The notes under the pieces: model-generated
The model's input: the letters and a program-made list of their open reading frames with translations, nothing else
The model's database searches: none
What the model was told of the DNA's origin: nothing
Made by a program: the position numbers and the translations under genes
Assembly: GCF_017876625.1 (NCBI RefSeq)
Contig: NZ_JAGIOH010000001.1
Span: forward strand, 2,108,001-2,172,000
Direction: 5' to 3'
Source: Streptomyces syringium
GTDB taxonomy: Bacteria; Actinomycetota; Actinomycetes; Streptomycetales; Streptomycetaceae
DNA length: 64,000 nucleotides
Shown here: positions 45,270-54,551 of the stretch, one piece after another
Layout of the letters: every line of letters begins with the position of its first letter
How positions within the stretch are numbered: the first letter of the stretch is position 1

Positions 45270-46043
45270 TCACCACTCCAGTGCCCACGGAGTACCGGAC
45301 GACGCGAAATGGCCGACATTGACGCACTCGGTGTCGCCGATGCGCATCCGCTGCGCGAGCGGCTGGTGTACGTGGCCGAAGAGGGCGTACTTGGGCCGGG
45401 TGGCCTTGATCGTCTCCAGCAGCGCCGAGCTGCCGCGCTCGAAGCGGCGGGCGACGGTGTCGTAGCAGAGCTCGGGCACGTCGGGCGGGATGTGCGAGCA
45501 GAGCACATCGACCTCGCCGAGGGCGGCGAGCTTCGCCGCGTACGTCTCGTCGTCGATCTCATAGGGGGTGCGCATCTGCGACCGGAGGCCGCCGCCGACG
45601 AAGCCGAAGACGCGGCCGCCGATCTCCGCCCGCTCGCCGTCGAGGACCGTCGTGCCGGGCCGGGCGTACTCAGGCCACAGTCCTGGGATGTCGACGTTGC
45701 CGTAGGTCGCGTAGGTGGGGGTGGGGAAGGCGGCGAAGAGCTCCGCGTACTGTCCGCGCACCGCCTTCTCGACGGCGGAGTCGCGGTCTATCCCGTCCCA
45801 CAGGCGCCGGGCCAGCTCACGGGCCTCCTCGAAGCGGCGGGCCGTGCGCAGCTCGACGATCCGGTCGGCGTTCTCGACGCCGAAGAGCTCGGGAAAGATG
45901 CCGCGCGAGTGGTCGGCGTAGTCGAGGAAGAGGACCAGGTCCCCCAGGCACACCAAGGCGTCGGCGCCGTCGCCCGCCCGGGCGAGGGCCTCGCTGTTGC
46001 CGTGCACATCGCTGACCACGTGAATCCTGAAGCCACCTCGCAT
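45270..46043 (-). CDS. calcineurin-like metallophosphoesterase
   Basis: 257 aa. Metal-binding motifs in order: VVSDVHGN (Asp, His), CLGDLVLFLDY (GD), YGNVD (Asn), CSHIPPD (His) and FGHVHQPL (GHxH). Active-site completeness implies a working phosphodiesterase or phosphatase; the substrate is unknown. The ATG at 46043 has AGGG 8 nt upstream; a GTG three codons earlier overlaps that AGGG and was rejected. It is divergent from the acyl-CoA synthetase gene. Confidence 0.88.
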   Translation of the reverse strand: MRGGFRIHVVSDVHGNSEALARAGDGADALVCLGDLVLFLDYADHSRGIFPELFGVENADRIVELRTARRFEEARELARRLWDGIDRDSAVEKAVRGQYAELFAAFPTPTYATYGNVDIPGLWPEYARPGTTVLDGERAEIGGRVFGFVGGGLRSQMRTPYEIDDETYAAKLAALGEVDVLCSHIPPDVPELCYDTVARRFERGSSALLETIKATRPKYALFGHVHQPLAQRMRIGDTECVNVGHFASSGTPWALEW

Positions 46044-46181
46044 GCGGATCACCCTAGGGCGTGCGGCCCGGCCTTCGGAAGGGCCCCGACCTGCGGTTAC
46101 TTCCGGGTTACCAAAGCTAGGGGCTAGGGTTCGGACAGCAGTCCCGTGGCATGTGACGCATAGAACATCTGGACGCGACCC

Positions 46182-46193
46182 CTATTCGAATAG
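46182..46193. promoter_or_regulatory. CTATTCGAATAG palindrome before the acyl-CoA synthetase gene
   Basis: A 12-bp perfect, AT-rich palindrome in GC-rich DNA, 120 bp before the TTG start. Its composition and place suggest a repressor or activator site; the regulator is unknown. Confidence 0.45.
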
Positions 46194-46312
46194 CCGTACC
46201 GGTGGGTAACGTCCGGGCAGTCCAATACCCCCCTTGCCTGATCATGGACCGCAGCCGACGCAGCGCCCCTCGAAGACGCGGCGGCGCCGGCGCCCGACGA
46301 GGAGCAGCAGTC

Positions 46313-48109
46313 TTGCGCGAGTTCAGCCTTCCGGCCCTGTACGAGGTCCCCGCGGACGGAAACCTGACGGATCTGATCCGCCGCAACGCCGCGCAGCATC
46401 CTGACGTCGCCGTCATAGGGCGCAAGGTCGACGGCCGGTGGCAGGACGTCACCGCCACCCAGTTCCTGGCGGAGGTCCGTGCGGCCGCCAAGGGTCTGAT
46501 GGCCTCCGGCATCCGCCCCGGCGACCGGGTCGCCCTGCTGTCCCGCACCCGCTACGAGTGGGCGCTGCTGGACTTCGCCATCTGGAGCGCGGGCGGCGTG
46601 ACCGTGCCCGTCTACGAGACCAGCTCGCCCGAGCAGATCCAGTGGATCCTCGGCGACTCCGGTGCCGTGGCCTGCCTGGTGGAGTCCCCCGCGCACGAGG
46701 CCGCCGTGGAGTCCGTCCGGGACCGGCTGCCGGACCTCGCGAACATCTGGCAGATCGAGCGCGGCGCGCTCGACCGGCTGCGGGCGGCGGGTGAGGAGCT
46801 GACCGACGAGGACGTCGACGAGCGCAGCGCCGTCGCCACCGCCGACTCCCCCGCCACCATCGTCTACACCTCGGGCACCACCGGCCGCCCGAAGGGCTGT
46901 GTGCTGACCCACCGCAGCTTCTTCGCCGAGTGCGGCAACGTGGTCGAGCGGCTCAAGCCGCTCTTCCGCACCGGTGACTCGTCCGTGCTGCTCTTCCTGC
47001 CCGCCGCCCATGTCTTCGGGCGGCTGGTCGAGATCGCCTCGGTGATGGCCCCGATCCGGCTGGGCCTCGTCAGCGACATCCGCAATCTCACCGACGACCT
47101 CCAGTCCTTCCGGCCGTCGCTGGTGCTGGGCGTGCCGCGGGTCTTCGAGAAGGTCTACAACGGCGCACGGGCCAAGGCCCAGGCGGACGGCAAGGGCAAG
47201 ATCTTCGACCGGGCCGCGGACACCGCGATCGCCTACAGCCGCGCGCAGGACACCCCGGCGGGGCCGTCGTTCGGCCTCCGGATCAAGCACAAGATCTTCG
47301 ACAAGCTGGTCTACAGCAAGCTGCGCGCGGTGCTGGGCGGCCGGGCCACCCACGCGATCTCCGGCGGCGCGCCGCTGGGCGAGCGGCTCGGCCACTTCTA
47401 CCGCGGCATCGGCTTCACGGTCCTGGAGGGCTACGGCCTGACCGAGACGTGTGCCGCGACCGCCTTCAACCCCTGGGACCGGCAGAAGATCGGTTCGGTC
47501 GGGCAGCCGCTGCCGGGTTCGGTGGTCCGCATCGCCGACGACGGCGAGGTCCTGCTGCACGGCGAGCACCTGTTCACGGGCTACTGGAACAACGAACAGG
47601 CCACCAAGGAGGCGCTCTCCGACGGCTGGTTCCACACCGGCGACCTGGGCACGCTCGACGAGGACGGCTACCTCGCGATCACCGGCCGGAAGAAGGAGAT
47701 CATCGTGACGGCGGGCGGCAAGAACGTCGCGCCCGCGGTGATCGAGGACCGGATCCGCTCGCACGCCCTGATCGCCGAGTGCATGGTCGTCGGCGACGGC
47801 CGGCCGTTCGTGGGCGCGCTGATCACCCTCGACGAGGACTTCCTGCCGCGCTGGCTGGCGGAGCACGGCCGCCCGGCCGGCACGACGCCCTCGGAGCTGG
47901 CCGACGACGCCGAGCTGCTGGCCGATGTGCAGAAGGCCGTGGACGACGGCAACGCGGCGGTCTCCAAGGCGGAGTCGGTACGCGAGTTCCGCATCCTGCC
48001 CGCGCAGTTCACCGAGGATTCCGGGCATGTGACGCCGTCGCTCAAGCTGAAGCGGAATGTGGTGGCGAAGGACTTCGCGGGGGAGATCGAAGCGATTTAC
48101 CACGCGTAG
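46313..48109 (+). CDS. long-chain fatty-acid--CoA ligase (FadD15-like)
   Basis: 598 aa. Adenylate-forming enzyme that activates long-chain fatty acids. AMP-binding motif IVYTSGTTGRPKGCVLTHR, SGGAPLGERLGHFYRGIG, GYGLTETCA, DGWFHTGDLGTLDEDGYLAI, GRKKEIIVTAGGKNVAP and the C-terminal catalytic Lys in SLKLKRNVVAKDF. The start is TTG at 46313 (REFSLPALYEVP) with GGAG 9 nt upstream; relatives start at the same residue. The frame continues 37 codons upstream without homology. It is equivalent in position to mycobacterial fadD15. Confidence 0.94.
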   Translation: MREFSLPALYEVPADGNLTDLIRRNAAQHPDVAVIGRKVDGRWQDVTATQFLAEVRAAAKGLMASGIRPGDRVALLSRTRYEWALLDFAIWSAGGVTVPVYETSSPEQIQWILGDSGAVACLVESPAHEAAVESVRDRLPDLANIWQIERGALDRLRAAGEELTDEDVDERSAVATADSPATIVYTSGTTGRPKGCVLTHRSFFAECGNVVERLKPLFRTGDSSVLLFLPAAHVFGRLVEIASVMAPIRLGLVSDIRNLTDDLQSFRPSLVLGVPRVFEKVYNGARAKAQADGKGKIFDRAADTAIAYSRAQDTPAGPSFGLRIKHKIFDKLVYSKLRAVLGGRATHAISGGAPLGERLGHFYRGIGFTVLEGYGLTETCAATAFNPWDRQKIGSVGQPLPGSVVRIADDGEVLLHGEHLFTGYWNNEQATKEALSDGWFHTGDLGTLDEDGYLAITGRKKEIIVTAGGKNVAPAVIEDRIRSHALIAECMVVGDGRPFVGALITLDEDFLPRWLAEHGRPAGTTPSELADDAELLADVQKAVDDGNAAVSKAESVREFRILPAQFTEDSGHVTPSLKLKRNVVAKDFAGEIEAIYHA

Positions 48110-48138
48110 CGGTGCGCTTTTGAAGATTGCCCTCAATC

Positions 48139-48172
48139 GCCGGGCGGGCTCGATTTATCGAGCCCGCCCGGC
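48139..48172. terminator. hairpin terminator between convergent genes
   Basis: GCCGGGCGGGCTCGAT and ATCGAGCCCGCCCGGC form a perfect 16-bp stem with a TT loop, followed by CTTTAAAG. CCTCAATCGCCGGGC at its left belongs to the dispersed repeat family. It abuts the stop codon of the glycosyltransferase gene. Confidence 0.82.
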
Positions 48173-48174
48173 CT

Positions 48175-49317
48175 TTAAAGCAGTTTCCGCAGGCGGTCGG
48201 CCAAGAGGTCCCAGCGCCACCGCTCCTCCACCCACGCGCGGCCCCGCTCGCCCATGCGGCGCCTGAGTTCCGGGTCGCCCAGCAGCGCGATGACGCGGTC
48301 GGCGGACTCCTCGGCGGAGCCGCCGCGGACCACGTAGCCCGTCTCGCCGTCGAGGACGGCGTCGGGGGCGCCGCCGGAGTCGCCCGCGACCACCGGGAGA
48401 CCCGTCGCCGACGCCTCCAGGTAGACGATGCCGAGCCCCTCGACGTCCAGGCCGCCGCGGCGGGTGCGGCAGGGCATGGCGAAGACGTCGCCGGCGCCGT
48501 AGTGGGCGGGCAGCTCCTCCCACGGGACGGGCCCGGTGAAGCGGACCGCGTGGGCGACGCCGGTGCGCTCGGCGAGCGCCCGCAGGTCCTTCGCGTAGGG
48601 CCCGCCGCCGACTATCAGCAGCACCGCGTCCGGGACCGCCGCGAGGATCCGCGGCATGGCCTCGATCAGGGTGTCCTGGCCCTTGCGCGGCACGAGGCGG
48701 GAGACGCACACCACGACGGGGCGGTCGGCGAGCCCGAGGCGGGCGCGGACCTCGTCGCCGCCGGAGGCCGGGTGGAAGGTCTTCTCGTCCACGCCGGGCG
48801 GCAGTTGGACCATCCGCGCGGCCGCCTCGGGCGTCAGCGCGGCGGCGATCCGGGAGCGGGTGTACTCCCCCAGATAGGTGATCGTGTCCGTGCCCTCGCC
48901 GATCCGGCGCAGCAGCTGCCGGGAGGCGGGCAGCTGGGCCCAGCCCGCCTCGTGCCCGTGGGTGGTGGCGACCAGCCGCCGGGCCCCGGCGCGGCGCAGC
49001 GCGGGGGCCATCAGGCCCAGCGGCGCGGCGGCACCGAACCACACGGAGGTGCAGCCGTGTTCGCGCAGCAGCGCGGTGGCGCGGCGGGTGACCCGGGGGG
49101 TGGGCAGCAGCATCGTGGTGCGGTCGCGGACGACCTCGAAGGGCTGCTCGGCGTCGAAGCGCGCGGTGGCCTCGGCGCCTTCCCGGCCGCGCTTCCACGT
49201 CGAGGCGTAGACGACGACGTCCGCCGGGTCCAGGCGCAGCGCCATGTTGTGCAGGAAGGCCTGGATGCCGCCGGGCCGGGGCGGAAAGTCATTGGTGACG
49301 ATCAGGGTCTTGTGCAC
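48175..49317 (-). CDS. GT4 glycosyltransferase, PimB-like mannosyltransferase
   Basis: 380 aa. Two-Rossmann GT-B enzyme: N-terminal TLIVTNDFPPRPGGIQAFLH and TTHGHEAGW, and C-terminal VCVSRLVPRKGQDTLIEAMP, IVGGGPYAKDLRAL and the EX7E donor site in EGLGIVYLEASATGLPVVAG. Closest to the PimB group, which adds the second mannose to phosphatidylinositol mannoside. The GTG at 49317 (VHKTLIVTND) was chosen because homology starts there; an ATG at 49368 would add 17 residues. It lies beside fadD as pimB does in mycobacteria. Confidence 0.88.
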   Translation of the reverse strand: MHKTLIVTNDFPPRPGGIQAFLHNMALRLDPADVVVYASTWKRGREGAEATARFDAEQPFEVVRDRTTMLLPTPRVTRRATALLREHGCTSVWFGAAAPLGLMAPALRRAGARRLVATTHGHEAGWAQLPASRQLLRRIGEGTDTITYLGEYTRSRIAAALTPEAAARMVQLPPGVDEKTFHPASGGDEVRARLGLADRPVVVCVSRLVPRKGQDTLIEAMPRILAAVPDAVLLIVGGGPYAKDLRALAERTGVAHAVRFTGPVPWEELPAHYGAGDVFAMPCRTRRGGLDVEGLGIVYLEASATGLPVVAGDSGGAPDAVLDGETGYVVRGGSAEESADRVIALLGDPELRRRMGERGRAWVEERWRWDLLADRLRKLL

Positions 49318-49548
49318 GGGGGTCTTTCGGCTGGGGGTCGCTCGGCTGGTGGCCTGGGGCCGTGACATCGCGCCCCGACAGTACCGGGTGCTCCCCCGGC
49401 CGCCGCCGGGGTGCCTCTGGACCTTCGTCCCGCCACGTCACCGCGCGCGGGCCGCCTCGACCGGCCATCATGCCTTGGAGTGACGGAGCGTGTAGGGACG
49501 TGCGTGGATCGTGAACCGTGCGTGGACCGTGAATGGACGAGGTGAATC

Positions 49549-50790
49549 ATGGCGGGCACTGGCTTGCGGCTCTCGATCGTGGTGTGGGCCGTCACCCGGG
49601 CCGTTCTGCTGCTGTGCGTGTTCCGGGTGTGGGTGCTGCCCGGATCGGACGTCGGGATCGACATCGAGGTGATCTACCAGGGCTGGTACGGGGTGCTGAA
49701 GACGGGCACCTTCCCGTTGGACGACGTGACGTGGCAGTACCCGCCGGCCGCGGCGCTGGCCGTGCTCTCCCCCGGGCTGCTGCCGTTCCTCGACTACGCG
49801 CCGGCGTTCTTCCTGATGTGCTTCCTGGCGGACGTGCTGGTCTTCGCGATGCTGCTGTTCACCGTGCGGGGCGGCAGGCGCAGCCGGGCGGGGGTGTGGG
49901 TGTGGGTGGCCGGGGTGCCGCTGCTGGGCCCGATCGTCTACGCCCGCTACGACGTCATGGTGACCGCCGTGTCCGTCGCGGCGCTGCTGGCCGCGGCGCG
50001 CCCGGCCGGGGCCCGGCTCTCGGGGGCGCTCGCCGGTTTCGGGGCGCTGCTGAAGGTCTGGCCGGTGCTGCTGCTCGTCGGCACCCCGCGCGGCCGCCGC
50101 ACCCGCTCCGCCTGGGGTGCCGCGCTGCTCACGGGGCTCGTGCTGGGGCTGCTTTTCGCCGTGGCGATGCCGGGGGCACTGGCGTTCCTGACCTTCCAGC
50201 GCGACCGGGGCACGGAGATCGAGTCGCTGGGGTCGCTGGTCTTCCATCTGGGGCGGCACTTCGGCTGGGAGGGCCACGCGCGGCTGCACTACGGCTCGGT
50301 GGAGTTCCTCGGCCCGTACGTCCGCACGATGAGCCGGCTGGCGCTGGGCCTGAGCGTGCTGGCCTTCGGGTGGCTGCTGCTGTGGCGGGTGCGGGCGCGG
50401 CGGTTCACGGCGTGCACGCCCTACGACGCGGCCTTCGCCGCCGTGCTGCTGTTCACCACCACCAGCCGGGTGATCAGCCCGCAGTACCTGATCTGGCTGA
50501 TCGGCCTGGCGGCGGTGTGCATGACGATGCGGACGACCCGGCAGGGGCTGCCCGTCGCCCTGGTGCTGCTGGCGGCGCCGCTCACCCAGCTCGAGTTCCC
50601 CATCTGGTTCTCGCACGTCGTGGCCAGCGACAAGCTGGGCGTGACGACGCTGACGCTGCGCAATCTGCTGCTGGTCGTGGCGACCCTGCTCTCGTGCACC
50701 CGGCTGTGGCGGGAGACGGTGACCGAGGCGGGTCCGACCGGGACGCCCGAACCGCCCGCCGAGCGGTCGTCGGCGCTGGTCGCCAAGTGA
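49549..50790 (+). CDS. GT87-type polytopic glycosyltransferase (DUF2029)
   Basis: 413 aa with about ten membrane helices. The conserved early extracytoplasmic Asp pair lies in GSDVGIDIEVIYQGWY, and DDVTWQYPPAA is typical of GT87. YARYDVMVT and LLKVWPVLLLVGTP are further family elements. GT87 enzymes use polyprenyl-phosphate mannose to extend PIM or lipoglycan outside the membrane, which fits the neighbouring PimB-like gene (inference). The ATG at 49549 has no strong ribosome-binding site (GACGAGGTGAATC upstream). Confidence 0.86.
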   Translation: MAGTGLRLSIVVWAVTRAVLLLCVFRVWVLPGSDVGIDIEVIYQGWYGVLKTGTFPLDDVTWQYPPAAALAVLSPGLLPFLDYAPAFFLMCFLADVLVFAMLLFTVRGGRRSRAGVWVWVAGVPLLGPIVYARYDVMVTAVSVAALLAAARPAGARLSGALAGFGALLKVWPVLLLVGTPRGRRTRSAWGAALLTGLVLGLLFAVAMPGALAFLTFQRDRGTEIESLGSLVFHLGRHFGWEGHARLHYGSVEFLGPYVRTMSRLALGLSVLAFGWLLLWRVRARRFTACTPYDAAFAAVLLFTTTSRVISPQYLIWLIGLAAVCMTMRTTRQGLPVALVLLAAPLTQLEFPIWFSHVVASDKLGVTTLTLRNLLLVVATLLSCTRLWRETVTEAGPTGTPEPPAERSSALVAK

Positions 50791-50803
50791 GGGCCGGGCG
50801 GCG

Positions 50804-52066
50804 TCAGCCGAGCGCGGCCTCCAGATAGGCACGCCAGCGCGCGGTGAAGTCGACGAGGTTCACCCCGAGCACGTCGCGCAGGGCGTCCTCGACGGCGCCC
50901 GCCCGTCGGCTGTGCCCGCCCACCGCGCGGTAGAAGGCGACGAGCTTCTCCTCGCCCCACTCGTCGGCGATCATGCGGCAGGCCAGCCAGCCCTCCTCGT
51001 AGGCGCGGGCCAGCCGCCCGGACTCGCCCGCGAAGCCGAACTCCCCGTCCTCGGGCAGCCGCCGCGGCAGCTCACCGCCGGTGACGGCGCGGGCCAGCTC
51101 GGGGGCGGCCTGGCGCGGGGTGCGGTCGGTGTCGCGGTAGGCGGCCCAGTCGGCGAAGCCCTCGGAGAGCCACAACGGGGTGGCCGGGGAGGTCAGCGCG
51201 CGGGTGGCGACGTGGGCGGTCTCGTGGGTGAGCACCACGCGGCGGCCGAAGTCGCCGAGGACGCCGTACGCCTCGGGGTTGACGATGATCCGGTCGGCCG
51301 GAGCGGCACCGGCGCCACCGACCTCTCCCGTCGTGACCGCCGCGATGCCCCGGTAGCCGGCGGCGGGCGCCCCCAGCAGGGCCGCCATGGTGTCCAGCGA
51401 GGCCGGCATCTCGACCACCACCCGCCCCGCCCACTTCCCCCGCCAGGCCGCGCTCACAGCCGGCACCGCGCGGTCGGCGAGGCCCGCGAGGGCCCGCAGC
51501 CGCCCCCGGTCCTGGCCGACGCCGAGGACGAGGCTGTGCGCGCCGCGCACGACCGTCACCGTGCCCTGCTCCCACAGCTGCCGGCCGCCGTCACGGTCGT
51601 CCTGGGCGGCGACGTACCAGCGGCCGCCGCGTTTGACGAGCGTCAGCCGCGCGGGGGCCGTGACGGGCGCGGTGTCGTAGCCGGCGATCCGGTAGCGCAG
51701 CTCGGCCTCGACGGCGACGCGGTGGCCGTCGCCGGGCGCGGGGGCGAAGCCTCCCCGGCGCACCAGCCGGTAGCCGTAGTCGGCCAGCGGTACGTCCTCG
51801 ATCCGGTCGAACACCCGCTGCCGCGCGGCGCGGTAACCCGTCGCCCGAGGGTCCACGGCGGCCAGGAAGGCGGCCTCGTCACGGCCGCGCAGCGCGTCGG
51901 CCCACCGGTCCAGCAGCCGCTGCACCGATCTGTCGTCGGCGTCCGGTCCGGCCGAGGAGCCCATCGGCCCGCAGCCGGTCAGGGCCTGGGCGCCGAACAG
52001 GACCACCGCCAGGCCGCACGCCACGCGTCTTCCGCCCCACCGCTGTCGCCCTGTCACGCCCCGCAT
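50804..52066 (-). CDS. putative zinc metallopeptidase lipoprotein
   Basis: 420 aa. Signal peptide with a lipobox ending ALTGC (Cys32), so it is predicted to be anchored outside the membrane. The N-terminal half resembles a nuclear-transport-factor-2-like or DUF4440-type fold (RLLDRWADALRGRDEAAFLA). The C-terminal half has HETAHVATRAL with LWLSEGFADW downstream, a gluzincin HExxH pattern read as H-E-T-A-H with the distal Glu in SEGFADW. Probable surface peptidase. It is convergent with the GT87 gene, with 13 bp between. Confidence 0.85.
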   Translation of the reverse strand: MRGVTGRQRWGGRRVACGLAVVLFGAQALTGCGPMGSSAGPDADDRSVQRLLDRWADALRGRDEAAFLAAVDPRATGYRAARQRVFDRIEDVPLADYGYRLVRRGGFAPAPGDGHRVAVEAELRYRIAGYDTAPVTAPARLTLVKRGGRWYVAAQDDRDGGRQLWEQGTVTVVRGAHSLVLGVGQDRGRLRALAGLADRAVPAVSAAWRGKWAGRVVVEMPASLDTMAALLGAPAAGYRGIAAVTTGEVGGAGAAPADRIIVNPEAYGVLGDFGRRVVLTHETAHVATRALTSPATPLWLSEGFADWAAYRDTDRTPRQAAPELARAVTGGELPRRLPEDGEFGFAGESGRLARAYEEGWLACRMIADEWGEEKLVAFYRAVGGHSRRAGAVEDALRDVLGVNLVDFTARWRAYLEAALG

Positions 52067-52107
52067 CGTACGAGCCGCCGGGCGGGTGGCAGGCGTTCAG
52101 GGCGCGC

Positions 52108-53169
52108 TCATGGCCGGGTGACGGAGGAAATCGGCATCATGTTGGCCGGGTCGTAGCGGACCCGGGCACCGGGGTAGGGGGCGTGGACGACCTGCCCGTT
52201 GCCCACGTACATGCCCACGTGGCTGGCGTCGGCCCGGTAGATCACCAGGTCGCCGGGCTGGGCCTCGGACAGCGAGACGTGCCGGCCGGCGTTCCGCTGT
52301 GCCTGCGAGGTGCGCGGCAGGCCCACGCCCGCGCGCCCGTACGCCCACTGCATGAGCCCCGAGCAGTCGAAGGCGCTCGGGCCGGTGGCGCCCCAGGCGT
52401 ACGGGGAGCCGACGGCGGAGCGGGCGGCCATGGCGGCCGCAGCGCCCCGGGAGGAGGTGGGGGCGAGGCTCGGCAGCGCGGCGGCGAGGACACCGTCGCC
52501 GCGGTCGGAGCGCGACGCGCGGCCGTACTCCTCCCGGTCCGCCGTGGGCAGCGAGTTCAGCAGCCTGCGGGCCGTGGCGAGCTTCCGCTCGACCTCCTGC
52601 TTGTGCCGTACGACGGCCCGGCGGCCGGCCTCGAGGTCCTCGAGGATCCGGGCGGCCTCGGCCCGCTCCTGGCGCAGTTCGCGCTGTGCGCCCTGGAGGG
52701 TCCGCAGCTGGTCGGCCTGACGGCCGGTGACGCGGTCGAGGGTGGCGGCCCGCTCCAGATAGCCGTCGGGGTCGGAGGACAGCAGCAGCTCGATGGCCGG
52801 GTCCATGGTGCCGCCGCTGCGGTACTGCGCGGTGGCGATCATGCCGAGGGCGGTGCGCAGCCGGTTGACCCGCTCCTGGCCGCGCGCGACCCGGTCGGCG
52901 GCCCGCTCCACCCGCTCGCGCAGGCCGTCGGTGCGCTCGTCGGCGGCGTTGAACTTCTCGGTGGCCCGCTCCGCTTCCTCGTAGAGCCGGTCGACCTGTG
53001 CCTTCACCGTCCCGGACGCCCGGTTGCCACCGTCCGTCCCTTCGCCGGGCCGGGCGTCCGCGGGTGCCGCCGACAGAGCGGCGGCCGCGGTGGCCATGGC
53101 GGCGGACAGGACGGTGACCCGGACGGACCGGTTGAGACCGGTCGGCGCGGGACGGCGATGGAACGCCAC
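52108..53169 (-). CDS. NlpC/P60 peptidoglycan hydrolase, copy 1
   Basis: 353 aa. Signal peptide (VTVLSAAMATAAAALSAAPA), a long coiled coil (about 40-220, with AERATEKFNAADERTDGLRE) and a C-terminal NlpC/P60 domain: catalytic Cys in AFDCSGLMQWAYG, His in DASHVGMYVG and a polar third residue in VVHAPYPG. RipA/Rv2190c-like D,L-endopeptidase, secreted. The GTG at 53169 aligns with the start of the downstream paralogue (VASHRRP against VAFHRRP); a GTG four codons earlier is too close to the AAAGGGA site. It pairs in tandem with the gene at 53484-54551. Confidence 0.9.
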   Translation of the reverse strand: MAFHRRPAPTGLNRSVRVTVLSAAMATAAAALSAAPADARPGEGTDGGNRASGTVKAQVDRLYEEAERATEKFNAADERTDGLRERVERAADRVARGQERVNRLRTALGMIATAQYRSGGTMDPAIELLLSSDPDGYLERAATLDRVTGRQADQLRTLQGAQRELRQERAEAARILEDLEAGRRAVVRHKQEVERKLATARRLLNSLPTADREEYGRASRSDRGDGVLAAALPSLAPTSSRGAAAAMAARSAVGSPYAWGATGPSAFDCSGLMQWAYGRAGVGLPRTSQAQRNAGRHVSLSEAQPGDLVIYRADASHVGMYVGNGQVVHAPYPGARVRYDPANMMPISSVTRP

Positions 53170-53483
53170 GGGAAGCCGCACTCCCTTTCACTGTGTGCGG
53201 CCCCTGCCGCCCGGGTCGGGCGTACGACAGCGGGGCACCGCGCGCCAGACAGTAGCGGCGCGATCACCCCGGGTTCAAAGACCGCGCGGGGCGGGAAACG
53301 CGACGCCCCGCCGGAGACGCAGGTCACCGGCGGGGCGTGGAGTCAGCGGAGGGTTCCGGGATTCGCCCGAAAGGGCGGTGTGTCGCTCAGGCCCGCCGCG
53401 GAGGACGGGCCTGGGGCGCACCCGGGGTGCGGGTGGGGCTCATGAGGGTCGCGGGAGAGCGGCCGGGAGCCCCGGTGGGGGCG
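53170..53483. other. intergenic spacer between tandem NlpC/P60 genes
   Basis: 314 bp without a gene. It holds the hairpin at 53303-53338, which ends the copy-2 transcript, and the unassigned promoter and leader of copy 1. I see no riboswitch signature here. Confidence 0.6.
53303..53338 (-). terminator. hairpin terminator between the NlpC/P60 paralogues
   Basis: ACGCCCCGCCGG pairs with CCGGCGGGGCGT (12 bp) across a 12-nt loop, ~145 bp past the stop of copy 2. The two paralogues are probably transcribed separately. Confidence 0.65.
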
Positions 53484-54551
53484 TCAGCCGACGCGCACCC
53501 CGAACTGGAAGGGCATGTTGCCCATGGCCTCGTAGCGCACGTTGGCGCCCGGCTTCGGGGCGTGCAGCACCTGGCCGTTGCCCGCGTACAGGCCGACGTG
53601 GTGCAGATCGCCGTAGAAGATCACCAGGTCGCCGGGCTTGAGGGAGCCCTGGTCGTAGATGCGGGTGCCGGCGTTCGCCTGGTCCTGCGACATACGGGGC
53701 AGGGTGACGCCCGCCTGCGAGTACGCCCAGGAGGTCAGCCCGGAGCAGTCGAAGGAGTTGGGGCCGGTCGCGCCCCAGACGTACGGGGAGCCGATCTTGC
53801 CCTGTGCGGCACCGAGCGCACCGCCGGCGCGCTGCGACTCGGGCACGGGCTTGCCCGAGCCCCCCGGGTCCGTGCGGCTGCCGCCGGAGCGGTTGGCGCG
53901 GTCGGCGGCGTCCTTGCCCTCCTGCGCCTTGTCCTCGCCCGTGACCTCGGCCTTCTCCTTGGCCGAGAGGGTGTTGAGGAGTTCCTGGGCGTCGGAAAGC
54001 TTGCCCTGGATCTCCTTCTTCTTGTCCCCCAGCGCCTTGCGCGTGGACTCCAGGTCGGCGAGCTTGTCGGCGGCCTCCTGGCGCTCCTGCTTCAGGGTGC
54101 GCTGCTTGCCGGCTATCTGACGGAGGGTCTCCGCCTGCTTGGTGGTGAGCTGGTCGAGCGTGGAGGCCCGCTCCAGATAGCTGTCCGGGTCGGAGGACAG
54201 CAGCAGTTGCAGGGAGGGGTCGATGCTGCCGGTGCGGTACTGCGCGGTGGCCATCGAACCGAGGCTGTTGCGGAGCTTGTTGAGCTCCTCCTGGCCGCGG
54301 GCGACCTTGTCCTGGAGGTCGCTGACCTGCTTGTCCAGCTTGTCCTGCTTCTCCTTGGCCCCGTTGTACTTCTCGGTGGCCTGCTCGGCTTCCTCGTAGA
54401 GCTTGTCGACCTTCGACTTGACGTCCTGCTTGGACGCCTGCGGATCGGCGTGCGCGCCCTGGGCCGAGAGGGCGACGGCCGCCGCGGCGGTCGCGGTGAG
54501 CACGGTCACGCGGGCGCGGCCCGGCTGCTTGGGTCGACGGTGGGACGCCAC
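53484..54551 (-). CDS. NlpC/P60 peptidoglycan hydrolase, copy 2
   Basis: 355 aa. Same layout as copy 1: a signal peptide (VTVLTATAAAAVALSAQGAH), a Lys/Glu/Gln-rich coiled coil (KVDKLYEEAEQATEKYNGAK and onward to about 240) and an NlpC/P60 domain with FDCSGLTSWAYSQAG, DLHHVGLYAG and VLHAPKPGANVRY. AAGGAG lies 9 nt before the GTG at 54551, favouring it over an upstream start that would add 24 residues. Coiled-coil composition differs strongly from copy 1, while the catalytic domain is conserved. Confidence 0.9.
   Translation of the reverse strand: MASHRRPKQPGRARVTVLTATAAAAVALSAQGAHADPQASKQDVKSKVDKLYEEAEQATEKYNGAKEKQDKLDKQVSDLQDKVARGQEELNKLRNSLGSMATAQYRTGSIDPSLQLLLSSDPDSYLERASTLDQLTTKQAETLRQIAGKQRTLKQERQEAADKLADLESTRKALGDKKKEIQGKLSDAQELLNTLSAKEKAEVTGEDKAQEGKDAADRANRSGGSRTDPGGSGKPVPESQRAGGALGAAQGKIGSPYVWGATGPNSFDCSGLTSWAYSQAGVTLPRMSQDQANAGTRIYDQGSLKPGDLVIFYGDLHHVGLYAGNGQVLHAPKPGANVRYEAMGNMPFQFGVRVG

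Noticed and set aside
48175..49368. Longer start (49368) for the PimB-like glycosyltransferase
   Set aside because: The extra 17 residues (MSRPQATSRATPSRKTP) show no fold or homology; the GTG at 49317 coincides with the start of conserved sequence. A start-site map could still overturn this.
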